A stretch of DNA of 64,000 nucleotides from an uncultured Candidatus Melainabacteria bacterium (GCA_934692295.1 CAKUTL010000002.1:45464-109463), one strand, 5' to 3'. Counted from the first letter of the stretch, positions 44,072 through 53,223 are shown. Notes: generated by a model not told the origin, from the sequence alone. Translations and numbers: made by a program.

Positions 44072-44788
44072 ATGAGTTATTGGGATACATTTACAAATAT
44101 ATTTGCAAGAGCAGTAGCTACTCCGGTTGTACCAACAGTTACACCTGTTGTTCCTTACAGAACACTAGCTACAACACCTTTATTTACTTACAAAATGCCT
44201 CAATATACTTATCCAACATATTCAACACCTATTACTTATGGAACGCCTAGCTCATTTAATTTCAAAAATTTCTTTGGAAATATAGGAAGTTCAATTAAGT
44301 CTGGATTCCAAAAAGTAGTAAGATGGTGCTCTAATGTTGGTGCTAACATTATATCTGCAGCTAAAAAATATCTTGGATATAATGAAAAAGACGGTTCATA
44401 TAAACTATTCACTGGAGGTAAAAATCACGCATGGTGTGCAGATTTTTCTTCATATGTTGTTAAAGAAGCATTCAGAATGGCAGGGAAAACAGTTCCTCGC
44501 GGATTTGGCTCATCTTCCGTTAGTGGTTTAATGGCTTGGGCTGACAAAAACAATTGTTTCTTAAAAACAGCAGGTCTTTCTAACAAAGCAGAAGTAATCA
44601 AAAATAATGTTAAAGCAGGCGATTTGATTATCTTCAAAGAAGGAGGAAGTTCACATGTTGGAATCGTTGAAAAAATCGATGCAGATGGAACAATCCATAC
44701 AATTGAAGGTAACATATCAGATAAAGTTGATCACAGAACACACTCACCAAACAAGAGAACAATCACAGGATTTGCACAAATTGCATAG
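44072..44788 (+). CDS. CHAP-domain peptidoglycan hydrolase/amidase without signal peptide
   Basis: A 238-residue protein. Residues 1-60 are Pro/Thr/Tyr-rich and low-complexity. An amphipathic region follows, and the last 140 residues form a CHAP (NlpC/P60-like) fold. Cys122 in HAWCADF, His195 in SSHVGIVE and Glu212 in TIEGN are the expected catalytic set. Such enzymes cut peptide or amide bonds of peptidoglycan. No Sec signal is seen, so export would need another route or cell lysis. It carries the shared promoter element used by four small orphan genes. Confidence 0.85.
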   Translation: MSYWDTFTNIFARAVATPVVPTVTPVVPYRTLATTPLFTYKMPQYTYPTYSTPITYGTPSSFNFKNFFGNIGSSIKSGFQKVVRWCSNVGANIISAAKKYLGYNEKDGSYKLFTGGKNHAWCADFSSYVVKEAFRMAGKTVPRGFGSSSVSGLMAWADKNNCFLKTAGLSNKAEVIKNNVKAGDLIIFKEGGSSHVGIVEKIDADGTIHTIEGNISDKVDHRTHSPNKRTITGFAQIA

Positions 44789-44799
44789 ACAATAAAAAA

Positions 44800-44873
44800 C
44801 GTGTCCGAGGGGAGTCAAACCCCTGACCTTGAGCTTCGGAAACTCACGCTCTATTCTACTGAGCTACGGACAC
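44800..44873 (-). tRNA. tRNA-Arg (anticodon CCG)
   Basis: Minus strand, 74 bases. Acceptor GTGTCCG with CGGACAC, D-arm GCTC...GAGC, anticodon stem TGAGT/GCTCA (one G-U) around TTCCGAA (CCG), T-arm AGGGG/CCCCT, discriminator G. CCA not encoded. It is the third arginine tRNA in the window. Confidence 0.93.
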
Positions 44874-44884
44874 AAAAATAAATA

Positions 44885-44915
44885 TTTAAAAAGGCGGTTT
44901 ATAATTAAACCGCCT
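44885..44915 (-). terminator. Terminator of lemA
   Basis: A 10-bp stem AGGCGGTTTA with TAAACCGCCT and a 4-base loop, then TTTTTAAAT on the minus strand. Confidence 0.85.
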
Positions 44916-44927
44916 AAAATAAAACTA

Positions 44928-45515
44928 TTAGTTTTTAAAATAATCAGCAGCATTAACAGATTTTCTTGCCGCCTCTTCAGCTTCAAAAAATGGATAAGGT
45001 CTAATATCTAAAGCAGAAGCAATCATAGAACTTGGGAAAATTTCAACAGCATTGTTTAAATCATTAACGGCACTATTATAAAATCTTCTTGCAGCTGCGA
45101 TATGTTCCTCAACTTCTGAATATGTTTGCATAGCTTGAACCATTGTTTGATCGGATTTTAATTGAGGATAATTTTCAACATTAACCATCAATTGACCCAT
45201 TTTTGTAGCAATTTGATTATCTAAATCTATTTTCTTTGAAATTGTATCTTGGTCAGAACGTAAACTTGATGCTTGAGTTCTTAATTGAGTAATTTCAGTA
45301 ATTAAACCTCTTTCATGTTCCATAAATTTGTTGGCAATTACCAAAATATTTGGAATTAAGTCATATCTTTTCTTTAATTGAACATCAATTCCACCCATTG
45401 ATTCTCTAACCTTGTTTTTCTTTTGGATAAGAGAAACATACAATCCATAAAGTGGGATTAAAACAACTAATAGTACAACTAATCCAATAATACTTCCAAT
45501 AATAATACAATCCAT
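44928..45515 (-). CDS. lemA: LemA family protein
   Basis: A 195-residue protein anchored by an N-terminal helix (IIIGSIIGLVVLLVVLIPLYGLYV). A coiled-coil bundle follows with KKRYDLIPNILVIANKFMEHE, the LemA signature, and YPQLKSDQTMVQAMQTYSEVEEHIAAARRFYN. The C-terminus lies outside the membrane. LemA proteins are widespread, but their function is not firmly known. It is monocistronic and ends at its own terminator next to tRNA-Arg(CCG). Confidence 0.95.
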   Translation of the reverse strand: MDCIIIGSIIGLVVLLVVLIPLYGLYVSLIQKKNKVRESMGGIDVQLKKRYDLIPNILVIANKFMEHERGLITEITQLRTQASSLRSDQDTISKKIDLDNQIATKMGQLMVNVENYPQLKSDQTMVQAMQTYSEVEEHIAAARRFYNSAVNDLNNAVEIFPSSMIASALDIRPYPFFEAEEAARKSVNAADYFKN

Positions 45516-45602
45516 CAGTATTCCTCGCTTTCAGTTTTATATATCAATTATATCATATTTTTCAAGTTCTTACAATCCTTTGACTGAAAGAAAAGGAAAC
45601 AA

Positions 45603-46988
45603 TTATTTATTATCGCCGGCAAGTACAACCGTAAAATCTGTATCAGCACACATAAAATTACCCGGCTCATATACAAATTGTCTTGATTTTACTTCAGGAA
45701 CTTCCTTTTTCAAGTCAGCGTAATAATCAACTGTAACATATTTTGAATGTGCAATAAATTGAGAATGAATTGAATTTGTTGTTCCGGTACACATTACTCT
45801 TATACCATTTGCTTCAAGAGCTTGTTTTAGCTTATTAGCTTCTTCAATTTGATCAGCTGAACGCATAATACTAGCGGTATAAGATTCTTTTCTACCAACG
45901 CTGTTTTCACGATAAATCAATCTGTCAACAACTTCTTGTGTCTTATCAGGATCTAAAATCCAGTAACTTGTGTATCCATGTTTATTTGGAGCCCCTGGAA
46001 GCATCGCAATTTCAATATTATCCATATCAAAATGTTTTGCCAATCCGGCATATTGAGTCATTTCGTATGGAGACATATCAGTTTTAACATACTTGCTAGT
46101 AACTGCAATTAAGTGAGGAATTTTAGTGATAGTTTCAGGTTTTTGCAAATCTGCTAACAAACCACGCAAGAACCATTGTTGTCTTTTAGTTCTACCAATA
46201 TCACCCGTTGCATCATGTCTAAATCTTAAGTATTCAACAACATCTTTATCTGTCAAATGATGAGGACCTTTTGTTAAATTAATATGTAAATGACCTGCGT
46301 TGTCGTTATAGTGCATATTCTTTTCAATATAAATATCTACACCACCCAAGGCTTTAACAATTTCTCTAACACCTTCATCATGGAACATAATATATTTATC
46401 TACATGAACGCCTAGAGTATCTTCTACTGTTTTTATAGTCATATCAATACCACCAATAGCATGAGCGGCATTAATCTTTTGAGTTCCCATACCTTTTGGA
46501 AGATAAACTTTACTATCACGAGGAATAGAAATAGCATTTACTGTTTTTGTTCTAGGATCAATATTCAATAAAATCATAGTATCAGTACGAGTACCGACCC
46601 ATAAATCAGAATCAGCACCATTTGAATCTACCCCTAATAACAAAATATTTTGTCTTCTTGGACCAAACGGGAATACAAATTCCGGTTTATCCTTTGAACT
46701 GTTGCTTAGCGATAACTTAGATAACAAAGTTGAAATAAAAGAATTTTCACCTAATTTGTTATTTATAAAATCTTTGTTATCTGCAAATAGTAAAATTGCT
46801 AATATAGCCGTAAAGAAAACTATAATCATCACCGTCAAAACTTTTCTGAATGAAGATTGAGAATTTCTTCTACTTGAATTATTTTCTTGAAACGGATTAT
46901 CTGCGGATCCGTTTGAATATCTTCTAGGGCGTCTTTGTTTATTATTCCCGTTATTAGTGGGTCTTCTTCTTTCTCTCATATATGTCAT
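45603..46988 (-). CDS. LytR-CpsA-Psr (LCP) family glycopolymer transferase
   Basis: A 461-residue type II membrane protein. A basic Arg/Asn-rich cytoplasmic tail of about 45 residues precedes a helix (VLTVMIIVFFTAILAILLF). An extracytoplasmic LCP domain has ILLLGVDSNGADSDLWVGTRTDTMILLNIDP, then SIPRDSKVYLP with the Arg and Asp ligands, and RFRHDATGDIGRTKRQQ. It probably transfers polymers from undecaprenyl carriers to peptidoglycan. A C-terminal LytR_C-like domain follows (about 370-461). An in-frame ATG at 46979 is an alternative start with better ribosome-site spacing. Confidence 0.9.
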   Translation of the reverse strand: MTYMRERRRPTNNGNNKQRRPRRYSNGSADNPFQENNSSRRNSQSSFRKVLTVMIIVFFTAILAILLFADNKDFINNKLGENSFISTLLSKLSLSNSSKDKPEFVFPFGPRRQNILLLGVDSNGADSDLWVGTRTDTMILLNIDPRTKTVNAISIPRDSKVYLPKGMGTQKINAAHAIGGIDMTIKTVEDTLGVHVDKYIMFHDEGVREIVKALGGVDIYIEKNMHYNDNAGHLHINLTKGPHHLTDKDVVEYLRFRHDATGDIGRTKRQQWFLRGLLADLQKPETITKIPHLIAVTSKYVKTDMSPYEMTQYAGLAKHFDMDNIEIAMLPGAPNKHGYTSYWILDPDKTQEVVDRLIYRENSVGRKESYTASIMRSADQIEEANKLKQALEANGIRVMCTGTTNSIHSQFIAHSKYVTVDYYADLKKEVPEVKSRQFVYEPGNFMCADTDFTVVLAGDNK

Positions 46989-47422
46989 TTCTCTATATTC
47001 TTACTACCATGTGCTTTTCGTATTAATAATATAATAAATGAATAAAAATAATATACAATAAACTATGTATTTTATACTTTTTTAATCAAATATAAAGCAT
47101 GGTAAAAGTACACAATTTATATTTTCTTTTGTAATTATGAAGGAAAACCGCATTAATTTTCCAAAACTTAACAAAATTTTACATAAAATTTTAGAGAGAA
47201 TTTTAACAAAAATCGTTCATTTTTTCATTTTTAGAGTGTATTTTTTACATTTTTGCTAAAATTTTCATACTAAAAATACAATTTTTAATTAAATATTCAA
47301 AAATTTATCTTTACATTTATTTTACATTTGACACTTAGGGGGCAATTTTTAATTTTCACGGCTTTTCATATACATGTGTCTTGGTTATAATAAGATTACA
47401 TTCGGCAGTAGATAGTTAAATT
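46989..47422. other. Gene-free AT-rich region
   Basis: About 430 bases of T- and A-rich divergent promoter DNA between the LCP gene and the gene at 47423. A TTGACA sits at 47328-47333 on the plus strand. A TATAAT at about 47384 is a candidate -10 box for the downstream gene. I see no open frame, RNA fold or repeat that I can defend. Confidence 0.5.
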
Positions 47423-49159
47423 ATGATTAATAAAGTTGAATTAGGTAGTGTAAAATATAATAGTCAACCCCAAAATAAAAATGCTGTTAGAAATAACAAC
47501 ATGGGGCAACCAAATTTCACAGGGCTTGGAAGTCTGGCACTAAAAGGAATACAAAAGTGCGAAGAAAAGCCAATGGTGAATGTTGCTGTTTTAGATTTAT
47601 CAACAGCTATTATTCCAAGAACATTCTTTGAAACATTTATCGGTTCTAAAACAAAGGATGAAGACGGAAACGAAACAACTCACAGAAAATTAAACATTAT
47701 GGGTGGTTTTGAAGCACTTAGACGTGAAGGTTCAGGGCTTGTAATCAACTGTCTTATCCCAGGTTATATTGTTAAATGTGCAGCTAGCTTGTTGCATAAA
47801 CCAATTATGGGCAAATTTAAAAACTCAAGCCTGGTTAAATCTTGGGCAAACAGCGATACAATTGACTGTGTTCAAAAATACTATAACAATGCTCAAGGCT
47901 TAACAAAAGAAGATAGAGTTTATTCAACATTAAAAACAATGTTTGATGACCTTGAAGGCGTTAATGGTAGTGCTGAAAAAGGTGGTTTAAAGAAATTTAA
48001 AGAAATATTTGCAAATGACAAAGAATATACAGAACACTTGAGAAAATTTGCAAAAAATATTATCAGTGATAAACCGGATAAAAATTATGCAGAAGATATG
48101 TACAGATACCTTGTTAACAAATCAGGTATTGCTGAAAATATCAAATTTGCAGGAGATAAAGGTTATTTCTCAAGCTCATTAGGTCATTTATGCGAAAGTG
48201 CAAGCGATATTTTACACGGTGCATATTTAGAAGGGATTATTAAAGATTATACCCCTGAAGCTGCACAAAGTACTGAAAAACTTGTATCTCATCAAGTTGA
48301 AGAATTATCAAAATATGCAGGCAAAGCTAAGAAATTAGTAAACGCTAAAAGTATTGCAGGTTTAGGAATGATTATTCCGCTTGCAATTGCAGCTCAACCT
48401 ATTAACAGATGGATTACACATAAACTTTCCGGTAAAAAAGGAGCTCCTATTTATAATGATGATAAAGAAAGAGTCCTAACTCCGGAAGAAAAGAAAAAAT
48501 TAACAAGAGATAAATTCATAGCCGTTCCTCTTATGTGGGGTGTAACAGGTTTATCTATGCTTATGGATAAACCAAGTTTGAAGATGTTCCAATTCAAAAA
48601 CATCTTCCCTACAATGGATCAAGCAAGAATTATATCAGCTGCAACATTCTCTAGCCGTCTTGCAGCAGCAGAAGATTCTAACGAATTGAAAGAAAATACA
48701 ATAAGAGATATTGCAACATTCTCTAGCTTCTATTTCTTAGGAGATTATGCAGCTAAAGCAATTGCAACATTCCTTGAAAAACACAACAAAGACGGTATCA
48801 AATTAATTAATAGACTCAAAGAACCTAAAGAAGGTGCAAACATCCTTCAAAAATTCTGGAACTGGGCAAAACATACTAAGATGAAATCAACAGATGAACT
48901 TAGCTCAATTGCGGATAAGACTTTATGGCTAAAAGCTAGAAATATGAGAGGCATTTGCCAATTTGGTAACCTAGCATTCTCATTACTATCACTTGGAGTA
49001 TTCATTCCGATTTACACTAGAACACAATCCAATAAAAAAGAAAAATTACGCCACGACCAGACATCCACACTAACGGCGACTTCGACCCCTTCGACCTCGA
49101 ACTATTCGGAAAATTTAATCAAAGACAATTCTCCGGCATTCAAGTCATTTTTTAGTTAG
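47423..49159 (+). CDS. Large PNFTG-motif membrane protein, paralogue 1
   Basis: A 578-residue lineage protein. The disordered head ends with PNFTGLGS at residue 31. A conserved segment follows, LDLSTAIIPRTFFETF ... GFEALRREGSGLVINCLIPGY, then a helical region of about 250 residues and several hydrophobic segments (for example GLGMIIPLAIAAQPINRW, LMWGVTGLSMLM). The next gene encodes a paralogue with the same order of motifs. The role is unknown; a membrane-linked surface or internal structural protein is possible. The last 35 codons are GC-rich and unlike the rest, and the -1 frame is also open there to a stop at almost the same place. Confidence 0.75.
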   Translation: MINKVELGSVKYNSQPQNKNAVRNNNMGQPNFTGLGSLALKGIQKCEEKPMVNVAVLDLSTAIIPRTFFETFIGSKTKDEDGNETTHRKLNIMGGFEALRREGSGLVINCLIPGYIVKCAASLLHKPIMGKFKNSSLVKSWANSDTIDCVQKYYNNAQGLTKEDRVYSTLKTMFDDLEGVNGSAEKGGLKKFKEIFANDKEYTEHLRKFAKNIISDKPDKNYAEDMYRYLVNKSGIAENIKFAGDKGYFSSSLGHLCESASDILHGAYLEGIIKDYTPEAAQSTEKLVSHQVEELSKYAGKAKKLVNAKSIAGLGMIIPLAIAAQPINRWITHKLSGKKGAPIYNDDKERVLTPEEKKKLTRDKFIAVPLMWGVTGLSMLMDKPSLKMFQFKNIFPTMDQARIISAATFSSRLAAAEDSNELKENTIRDIATFSSFYFLGDYAAKAIATFLEKHNKDGIKLINRLKEPKEGANILQKFWNWAKHTKMKSTDELSSIADKTLWLKARNMRGICQFGNLAFSLLSLGVFIPIYTRTQSNKKEKLRHDQTSTLTATSTPSTSNYSENLIKDNSPAFKSFFS

Positions 49160-49190
49160 TGTACAATAAAGAAAAGGCGAAATATAAAAT

Positions 49191-50957
49191 ATGAAAATAG
49201 AACAAAATTATAGACAACAGAATATAGCACAAATTAAACCTAAAGCGGACAATAAAGGATTCAAAAACCAACAACAATACAAACAACAAGGTAATCCAAA
49301 TTTTACCGGTGGCTTTGATTTATTTTTGAGATTTTTGGATACAAACCAAGCATGGGGAGCGTGTGCCGTTGACTTAGGTTCAATGGTAATCCCAAGAACA
49401 GCTATTGATATGAGCCGTAACCCTGAAGCAGGTCTTGAAACAGCAAGACGTGAAGGTATGGGAACAATGAACCACTCATTAGTCGGGGTTTATGGAACTT
49501 TGGCAGGTCTTGCACTTGCTACTGGTCTTAACCATACATACAAATTAGGTGATAAAAACGGTGTTAAAGCTCATTCAATCTTTGCAGATTCTGAAACACT
49601 TGATATGCAGGGTAAAATTTGGGATGCAAAAATAAAAGCAGCATCAGGCAATCCAAGTGCAAATCCACTCAGAGAATGGCTTGGTGATACACTTAAAAAC
49701 TACGAAGCCTTAGTTGATGGGAAATGGGAAAAATTCAAAGAAGAAGATATTAATAAAGCCGCAGACATTCTTGAACAAGAAATCAAGAGCGACAAAAAAG
49801 GCGGAATGTCTAAAGAAGCATTTGCAAATGCTAAAAACATCCTTATTTCTTCTAACAATGTTGAAAATAATATTAGAATTATTGCAGGAGAAGGAGAAAA
49901 AGTTCATTCTTCTCGTTATACAGTAGATTATATCTTAGGAAACACTTACAAACTAGGTAAAGTCTTTACTAACGATAAAGTTAAAGAAGCATTTATAAAT
50001 TCAAAAGGCATTGCTGAAAACGTATTCTTAAAAGCAATGAAATCAATGAACATTAAACGTTCTTTGGTTGGTATTGGAATTGCTTCTGCTGTTGGTATGT
50101 CTGCTCAACCATTAAATATGTACCTGACAAAATTAAAAACAGGCAGCGATAAGTTTGTGGGTGGAGGAGAAAAAGACGATTCTACAAAATTCAAAATAAA
50201 AAAAGCACTTGCAGCATTAGTATTTGGTGGTGGTGTTCTGGCAACAATAGGAAATCCTAAGAACCTAATCAAAAACTTACAGTTCAAAGGATTCACTCCA
50301 ACTCTAAACCAATTCAAGTTTATCTATGGCGTAACAATTATGTCTAGATTCTTATCTGCAAGAAATGATAACGAGTTAACTGAAAGCTCAATTAAAGATA
50401 CTTTAGGATTCGCAAACTGGTTATTATTAGGAAACTTTGTACAAAAACTAGTTGCTCAAAAACTCGATGCTTCTCTAATCAAACGAGAAGGCAAAGGTGT
50501 TCTTAATTGGATTACAAGTTCAGCCCTAAAAACAAGAGATGAAGTGTTACATGCTGGACTTGGAGCAAATGCATTCAAGGATGGAAAAGCCCTAAGTTAT
50601 AGTGAAATGGTAAAACTTGCAGACCAAGCTACAAAGAAAAAATTAGGAGTTCTTAAAAAAGCTCAATTAGCAGGCTACTTATATTCTGGACTTGTTCTTG
50701 GTATTGGTATTCCTAGATTGAATATCTTCTTAACAAATAGAAGAGAAGCTAAAAAGGCTCAAAAAGCAGAAGTTAAAAAGGCTCAACAAACTCAAAATGT
50801 GCCGGAGGTAAAAGAAACTCAAGTCGCAAAAGAAGAAGTTCAAGTAGCTCAAGCTCAAAATGTTCAACAACAAGAAAATAATAATATGCTTAAACCTGAA
50901 AACCTTCAATTTTTAAATACACAAAAGAATTTTACAGGTGAAAGTTTTTTAAAATAA
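49191..50957 (+). CDS. Large PNFTG-motif membrane protein, paralogue 2
   Basis: A 588-residue paralogue of the protein before it, 31 bases downstream. It has the PNFTGGFD head (residue 37), CAVDLGSMVIPRTAIDM ... GLETARREGMGTMNHSL, then AQPLNMYLTKL and late hydrophobic segments (LAALVFGGGVLATIG, AGYLYSGLVLGIGIPRL). The tail is a Lys/Ala/Gln/Val-rich linker of about 60 residues that ends with a second motif, NFTGESFLK. The pair probably arose by tandem duplication, since overall identity looks low but motif order is kept. Function unknown. Confidence 0.75.
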   Translation: MKIEQNYRQQNIAQIKPKADNKGFKNQQQYKQQGNPNFTGGFDLFLRFLDTNQAWGACAVDLGSMVIPRTAIDMSRNPEAGLETARREGMGTMNHSLVGVYGTLAGLALATGLNHTYKLGDKNGVKAHSIFADSETLDMQGKIWDAKIKAASGNPSANPLREWLGDTLKNYEALVDGKWEKFKEEDINKAADILEQEIKSDKKGGMSKEAFANAKNILISSNNVENNIRIIAGEGEKVHSSRYTVDYILGNTYKLGKVFTNDKVKEAFINSKGIAENVFLKAMKSMNIKRSLVGIGIASAVGMSAQPLNMYLTKLKTGSDKFVGGGEKDDSTKFKIKKALAALVFGGGVLATIGNPKNLIKNLQFKGFTPTLNQFKFIYGVTIMSRFLSARNDNELTESSIKDTLGFANWLLLGNFVQKLVAQKLDASLIKREGKGVLNWITSSALKTRDEVLHAGLGANAFKDGKALSYSEMVKLADQATKKKLGVLKKAQLAGYLYSGLVLGIGIPRLNIFLTNRREAKKAQKAEVKKAQQTQNVPEVKETQVAKEEVQVAQAQNVQQQENNNMLKPENLQFLNTQKNFTGESFLK

Positions 50958-50986
50958 ATAAGAAGATATAATTAACTATAAAGCCG

Positions 50987-51019
50987 AAAGACCGTAAACA
51001 AACGGTCTTTTTCTTTTTC
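50987..51019 (+). terminator. Rho-independent terminator
   Basis: A 9-bp stem AAAGACCGT with ACGGTCTTT, a 6-base loop, then TTTCTTTTT. Confidence 0.9.
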
Positions 51020-51066
51020 ATAATTCATGCTAAAATGATTACATTACAATATTTAGGAGAAAACTA

Positions 51067-51489
51067 ATGTCAGAAATTAATACTGAATACCTTGCAAGAT
51101 GTATTGCGACGCTGGAAAAATCCTATGAAATGTTGCAACAAGCACCAAAAGACTCAATCGACTATGAATTATACCGAAACTCTTTAGTCAAAGGATTTGA
51201 AATGACATTAGAACAAAGTGGAAAACTTCTTAAAAAAGTCCTTAATCCATATTTTGCCTCTAAAAAATCAGTTGATACATTAACATTTAAAGATATTTTT
51301 AGACAAGCACATAAGCATTCATTGATAACAGAAGAAGAAACCAAAAGATGGATGCAATATCGTGATAATAGAAATAGTACCGCTCATGATTACGGACAAG
51401 CATTTGCAGAAGAAACATTATCTTTGGTAAAAAAATTTTTAGAAGATGTAAAAAATTTAAAGAAAGTTATTGATAATGCTCAATGTTAA
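51067..51489 (+). CDS. hepT: HepT-like HEPN toxin (nucleotidyltransferase substrate-binding protein)
   Basis: A 140-residue all-helical HEPN protein of the HI0074/HepT type. Arg102, His107 and Tyr109 in RNSTAHDY form the RX4HXY motif of the HepT RNase. In the known HepT-MntA systems the Tyr is AMPylated by the antitoxin to switch off the RNase. It overlaps its partner gene by 14 bases. The pair is bordered by a terminator and a tRNA-Leu. The motif and pairing make the call strong; activity is not proven. Confidence 0.9.
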   Translation: MSEINTEYLARCIATLEKSYEMLQQAPKDSIDYELYRNSLVKGFEMTLEQSGKLLKKVLNPYFASKKSVDTLTFKDIFRQAHKHSLITEEETKRWMQYRDNRNSTAHDYGQAFAEETLSLVKKFLEDVKNLKKVIDNAQC

Positions 51490-51766
51490 ACAAGAATATT
51501 TAGAAGAACTAAAAGAAATATTTAATAAATATTGCCCTAAAGCAGAAATTTGGGCATATGGAAGCCGATTAAAAGGAGATTGCCATTCCGGAAGTGATTT
51601 AGATTTAGTTGTAAAAAATTTCAACGAAGAAGATAAATATCTATATGAATTAAAAGAACTTCTAAATGACAGTGATATTCCTTTCCTAATCGATATTCAG
51701 GAATTTGGCTACTTACCTAAATCTTTTCAACAAGAAATAGAAAAATCATATATTAGAATATTTTAA
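51476..51766 (+). CDS. mntA: MntA-type minimal nucleotidyltransferase antitoxin
   Basis: A 96-residue minimal nucleotidyltransferase. Gly29-Ser30, ten residues, then Asp41-Leu-Asp43 (GSRLKGDCHSGSDLDL) is the GSX10DXD catalytic motif. A third acidic residue lies in IPFLIDIQEF. It would AMPylate the HEPN partner encoded just upstream. I use ATG at 51476, inside the end of hepT; a TTG two codons earlier is possible. Confidence 0.9.
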   Translation: MLNVKQEYLEELKEIFNKYCPKAEIWAYGSRLKGDCHSGSDLDLVVKNFNEEDKYLYELKELLNDSDIPFLIDIQEFGYLPKSFQQEIEKSYIRIF

Positions 51767-51801
51767 AAATATTCTGATTTTTTCAATTAAAATTTTGCAT
51801 T

Positions 51802-51830
51802 AAAAAAGACCTGTTATTACAGGTCTTTTA
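51802..51830. terminator. Bidirectional terminator
   Basis: An 11-bp stem AAAAGACCTGT with ACAGGTCTTTT, a 4-base loop. T runs on both strands; it lies between mntA and the minus-strand tRNA-Leu. Confidence 0.88.
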
Positions 51831-51835
51831 ATAAT

Positions 51836-51922
51836 TGCTCCAGGCCAGACTTGAACTGGCACTGGGTTATACGCCCAATTGGATTTTAAGTCCAACGCGT
51901 CTACCGATTCCGCCACTGGAGC
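51836..51922 (-). tRNA. tRNA-Leu (anticodon TAA)
   Basis: Minus strand, 87 bases, a class II tRNA with a long variable arm. Acceptor GCTCCAG with CTGGAGC, anticodon stem TTGGA/TCCAA around CTTAAAA (TAA), variable arm TGGGCGTATAACCCA, T-loop TTCAAGT, discriminator A, no encoded CCA. Confidence 0.94.
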
Positions 51923-51970
51923 ATATCAGTTTCGGCTATGAATAAATATTATAATAAAAAAACTTCATTG

Positions 51971-53173
51971 TCAATCAGAAAATTTAGTAATATATTTTTC
52001 TAATGCTGAAATTCGGTTCGTCAAATCTGCAATTAAGTTATTCAAAACATCGGACACCGTATTTGCATTTAGGCATTTAGAACGTCCTAATAATCCGGCT
52101 TTTACATTTGAGGATAGCAATTTTTGAAAAGCTAACAAGGTATCCAACAACTCTTTATCTATAACATCTTTTTCAGGTAAAAGAAGTATAAACAACTCTT
52201 GAATAGAATTTTTAGCAGCCGTATATTTTTTTCGTAGCATGAAACCTTGGATTTTTCTCAATTCATCTAACATATTCAAGTAAATGTCATCTATTCTTTG
52301 TTTTTTGATAGGCAAATACGTTGTAAAATAATCCATAGTTTGTTTATAACCGTTATCAATAATCGCTTGACGTTTTTCAAGTGGATAATTAAAATCAACA
52401 ACTACAACATCCCCTGTATCCACAACAAGATAATCATACCTATCACATTTGCCATATAAACTCTTAATAAAAGAAGTTTCGGAAGATGTCATGCAAGTGT
52501 ACATACCATTAACATACTCTAAAGGTTTTAAATCCGAACCGGAAAAAGTTCCTTCAAGTCTAATTTCCAGTATTCTATCTGCGGAATTTTGGATATTTTT
52601 AGATAAATACCACATTGGTTTACCCTTCATTAAATCCCCATCAACTAATAATTCGTCATTGAAATTATAAGCTCTCATAAGCCCAGGCATGCAACAAGAA
52701 ATTCTTACAGCTAGAGCAACTTCAAAATCAGGAGTTTCAAAGCTGGAAAATTCTCGGCATGAAAAATTATTCATATTTGTAGTTATAATTACAAGATTTT
52801 TCTTCAAATCTTTAAATGAAACTGGACGGCATTGCCCTTTTAGATATGCAGCACCATAATATTTTCGTTCAATTAAATCTCTTAACCATTCTAAGAAAAC
52901 ATTTCCTTTACTAAGAGCAAATTTATTGTTAAAGCCAAGAGAAACATCTCTAAATAGCTCAAAATTCACAGACAAAAACACTTGAGCCAATTCATCATCC
53001 GTATAACCGACGGCGTACAAAGCCGCAACAATTGACCCTACAGAAGAACCGGCAAGCAAAGTTGGTTCTATACCTATCGAATGTAAAGCCTTTAAAACTC
53101 CAACATGGGCCGCACCTCTAATTGCTCCTCCACCAAATAAACACGCATATTTAAAATTGTTATACTCTCTCAT
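51971..53173 (-). CDS. Patatin-like phospholipase
   Basis: A 400-residue cytosolic patatin-fold protein. The oxyanion loop GGGAIRG is at residues 14-20. The nucleophile Ser44 sits in GSSVG, and the catalytic Asp in LLVDGDLMKG near 175. The last 150 residues are a helical extension not part of the core. It may cleave acyl chains from phospholipids. It is near the HepT pair and tRNA-Leu, without a clear functional link. Confidence 0.92.
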   Translation of the reverse strand: MREYNNFKYACLFGGGAIRGAAHVGVLKALHSIGIEPTLLAGSSVGSIVAALYAVGYTDDELAQVFLSVNFELFRDVSLGFNNKFALSKGNVFLEWLRDLIERKYYGAAYLKGQCRPVSFKDLKKNLVIITTNMNNFSCREFSSFETPDFEVALAVRISCCMPGLMRAYNFNDELLVDGDLMKGKPMWYLSKNIQNSADRILEIRLEGTFSGSDLKPLEYVNGMYTCMTSSETSFIKSLYGKCDRYDYLVVDTGDVVVVDFNYPLEKRQAIIDNGYKQTMDYFTTYLPIKKQRIDDIYLNMLDELRKIQGFMLRKKYTAAKNSIQELFILLLPEKDVIDKELLDTLLAFQKLLSSNVKAGLLGRSKCLNANTVSDVLNNLIADLTNRISALEKYITKFSD

Positions 53174-53192
53174 AATAAGAGAATATTAACAT

Positions 53193-53223
53193 AAAAAAAG
53201 ATTGGCTTATATAACCAATCTTT
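53193..53223 (-). terminator. Terminator of the HEAT-like gene
   Basis: A 9-bp stem AAAGATTGG with CCAATCTTT, an 8-base loop, then TTTTTTT on the minus strand. Confidence 0.85.

Noticed and set aside
45530..45590. CTTTCAGT / ACTGAAAG inverted pair upstream of lemA
   Set aside because: An 8-base arm pair 45 bases apart, no T run; too weak to call a terminator or operator.
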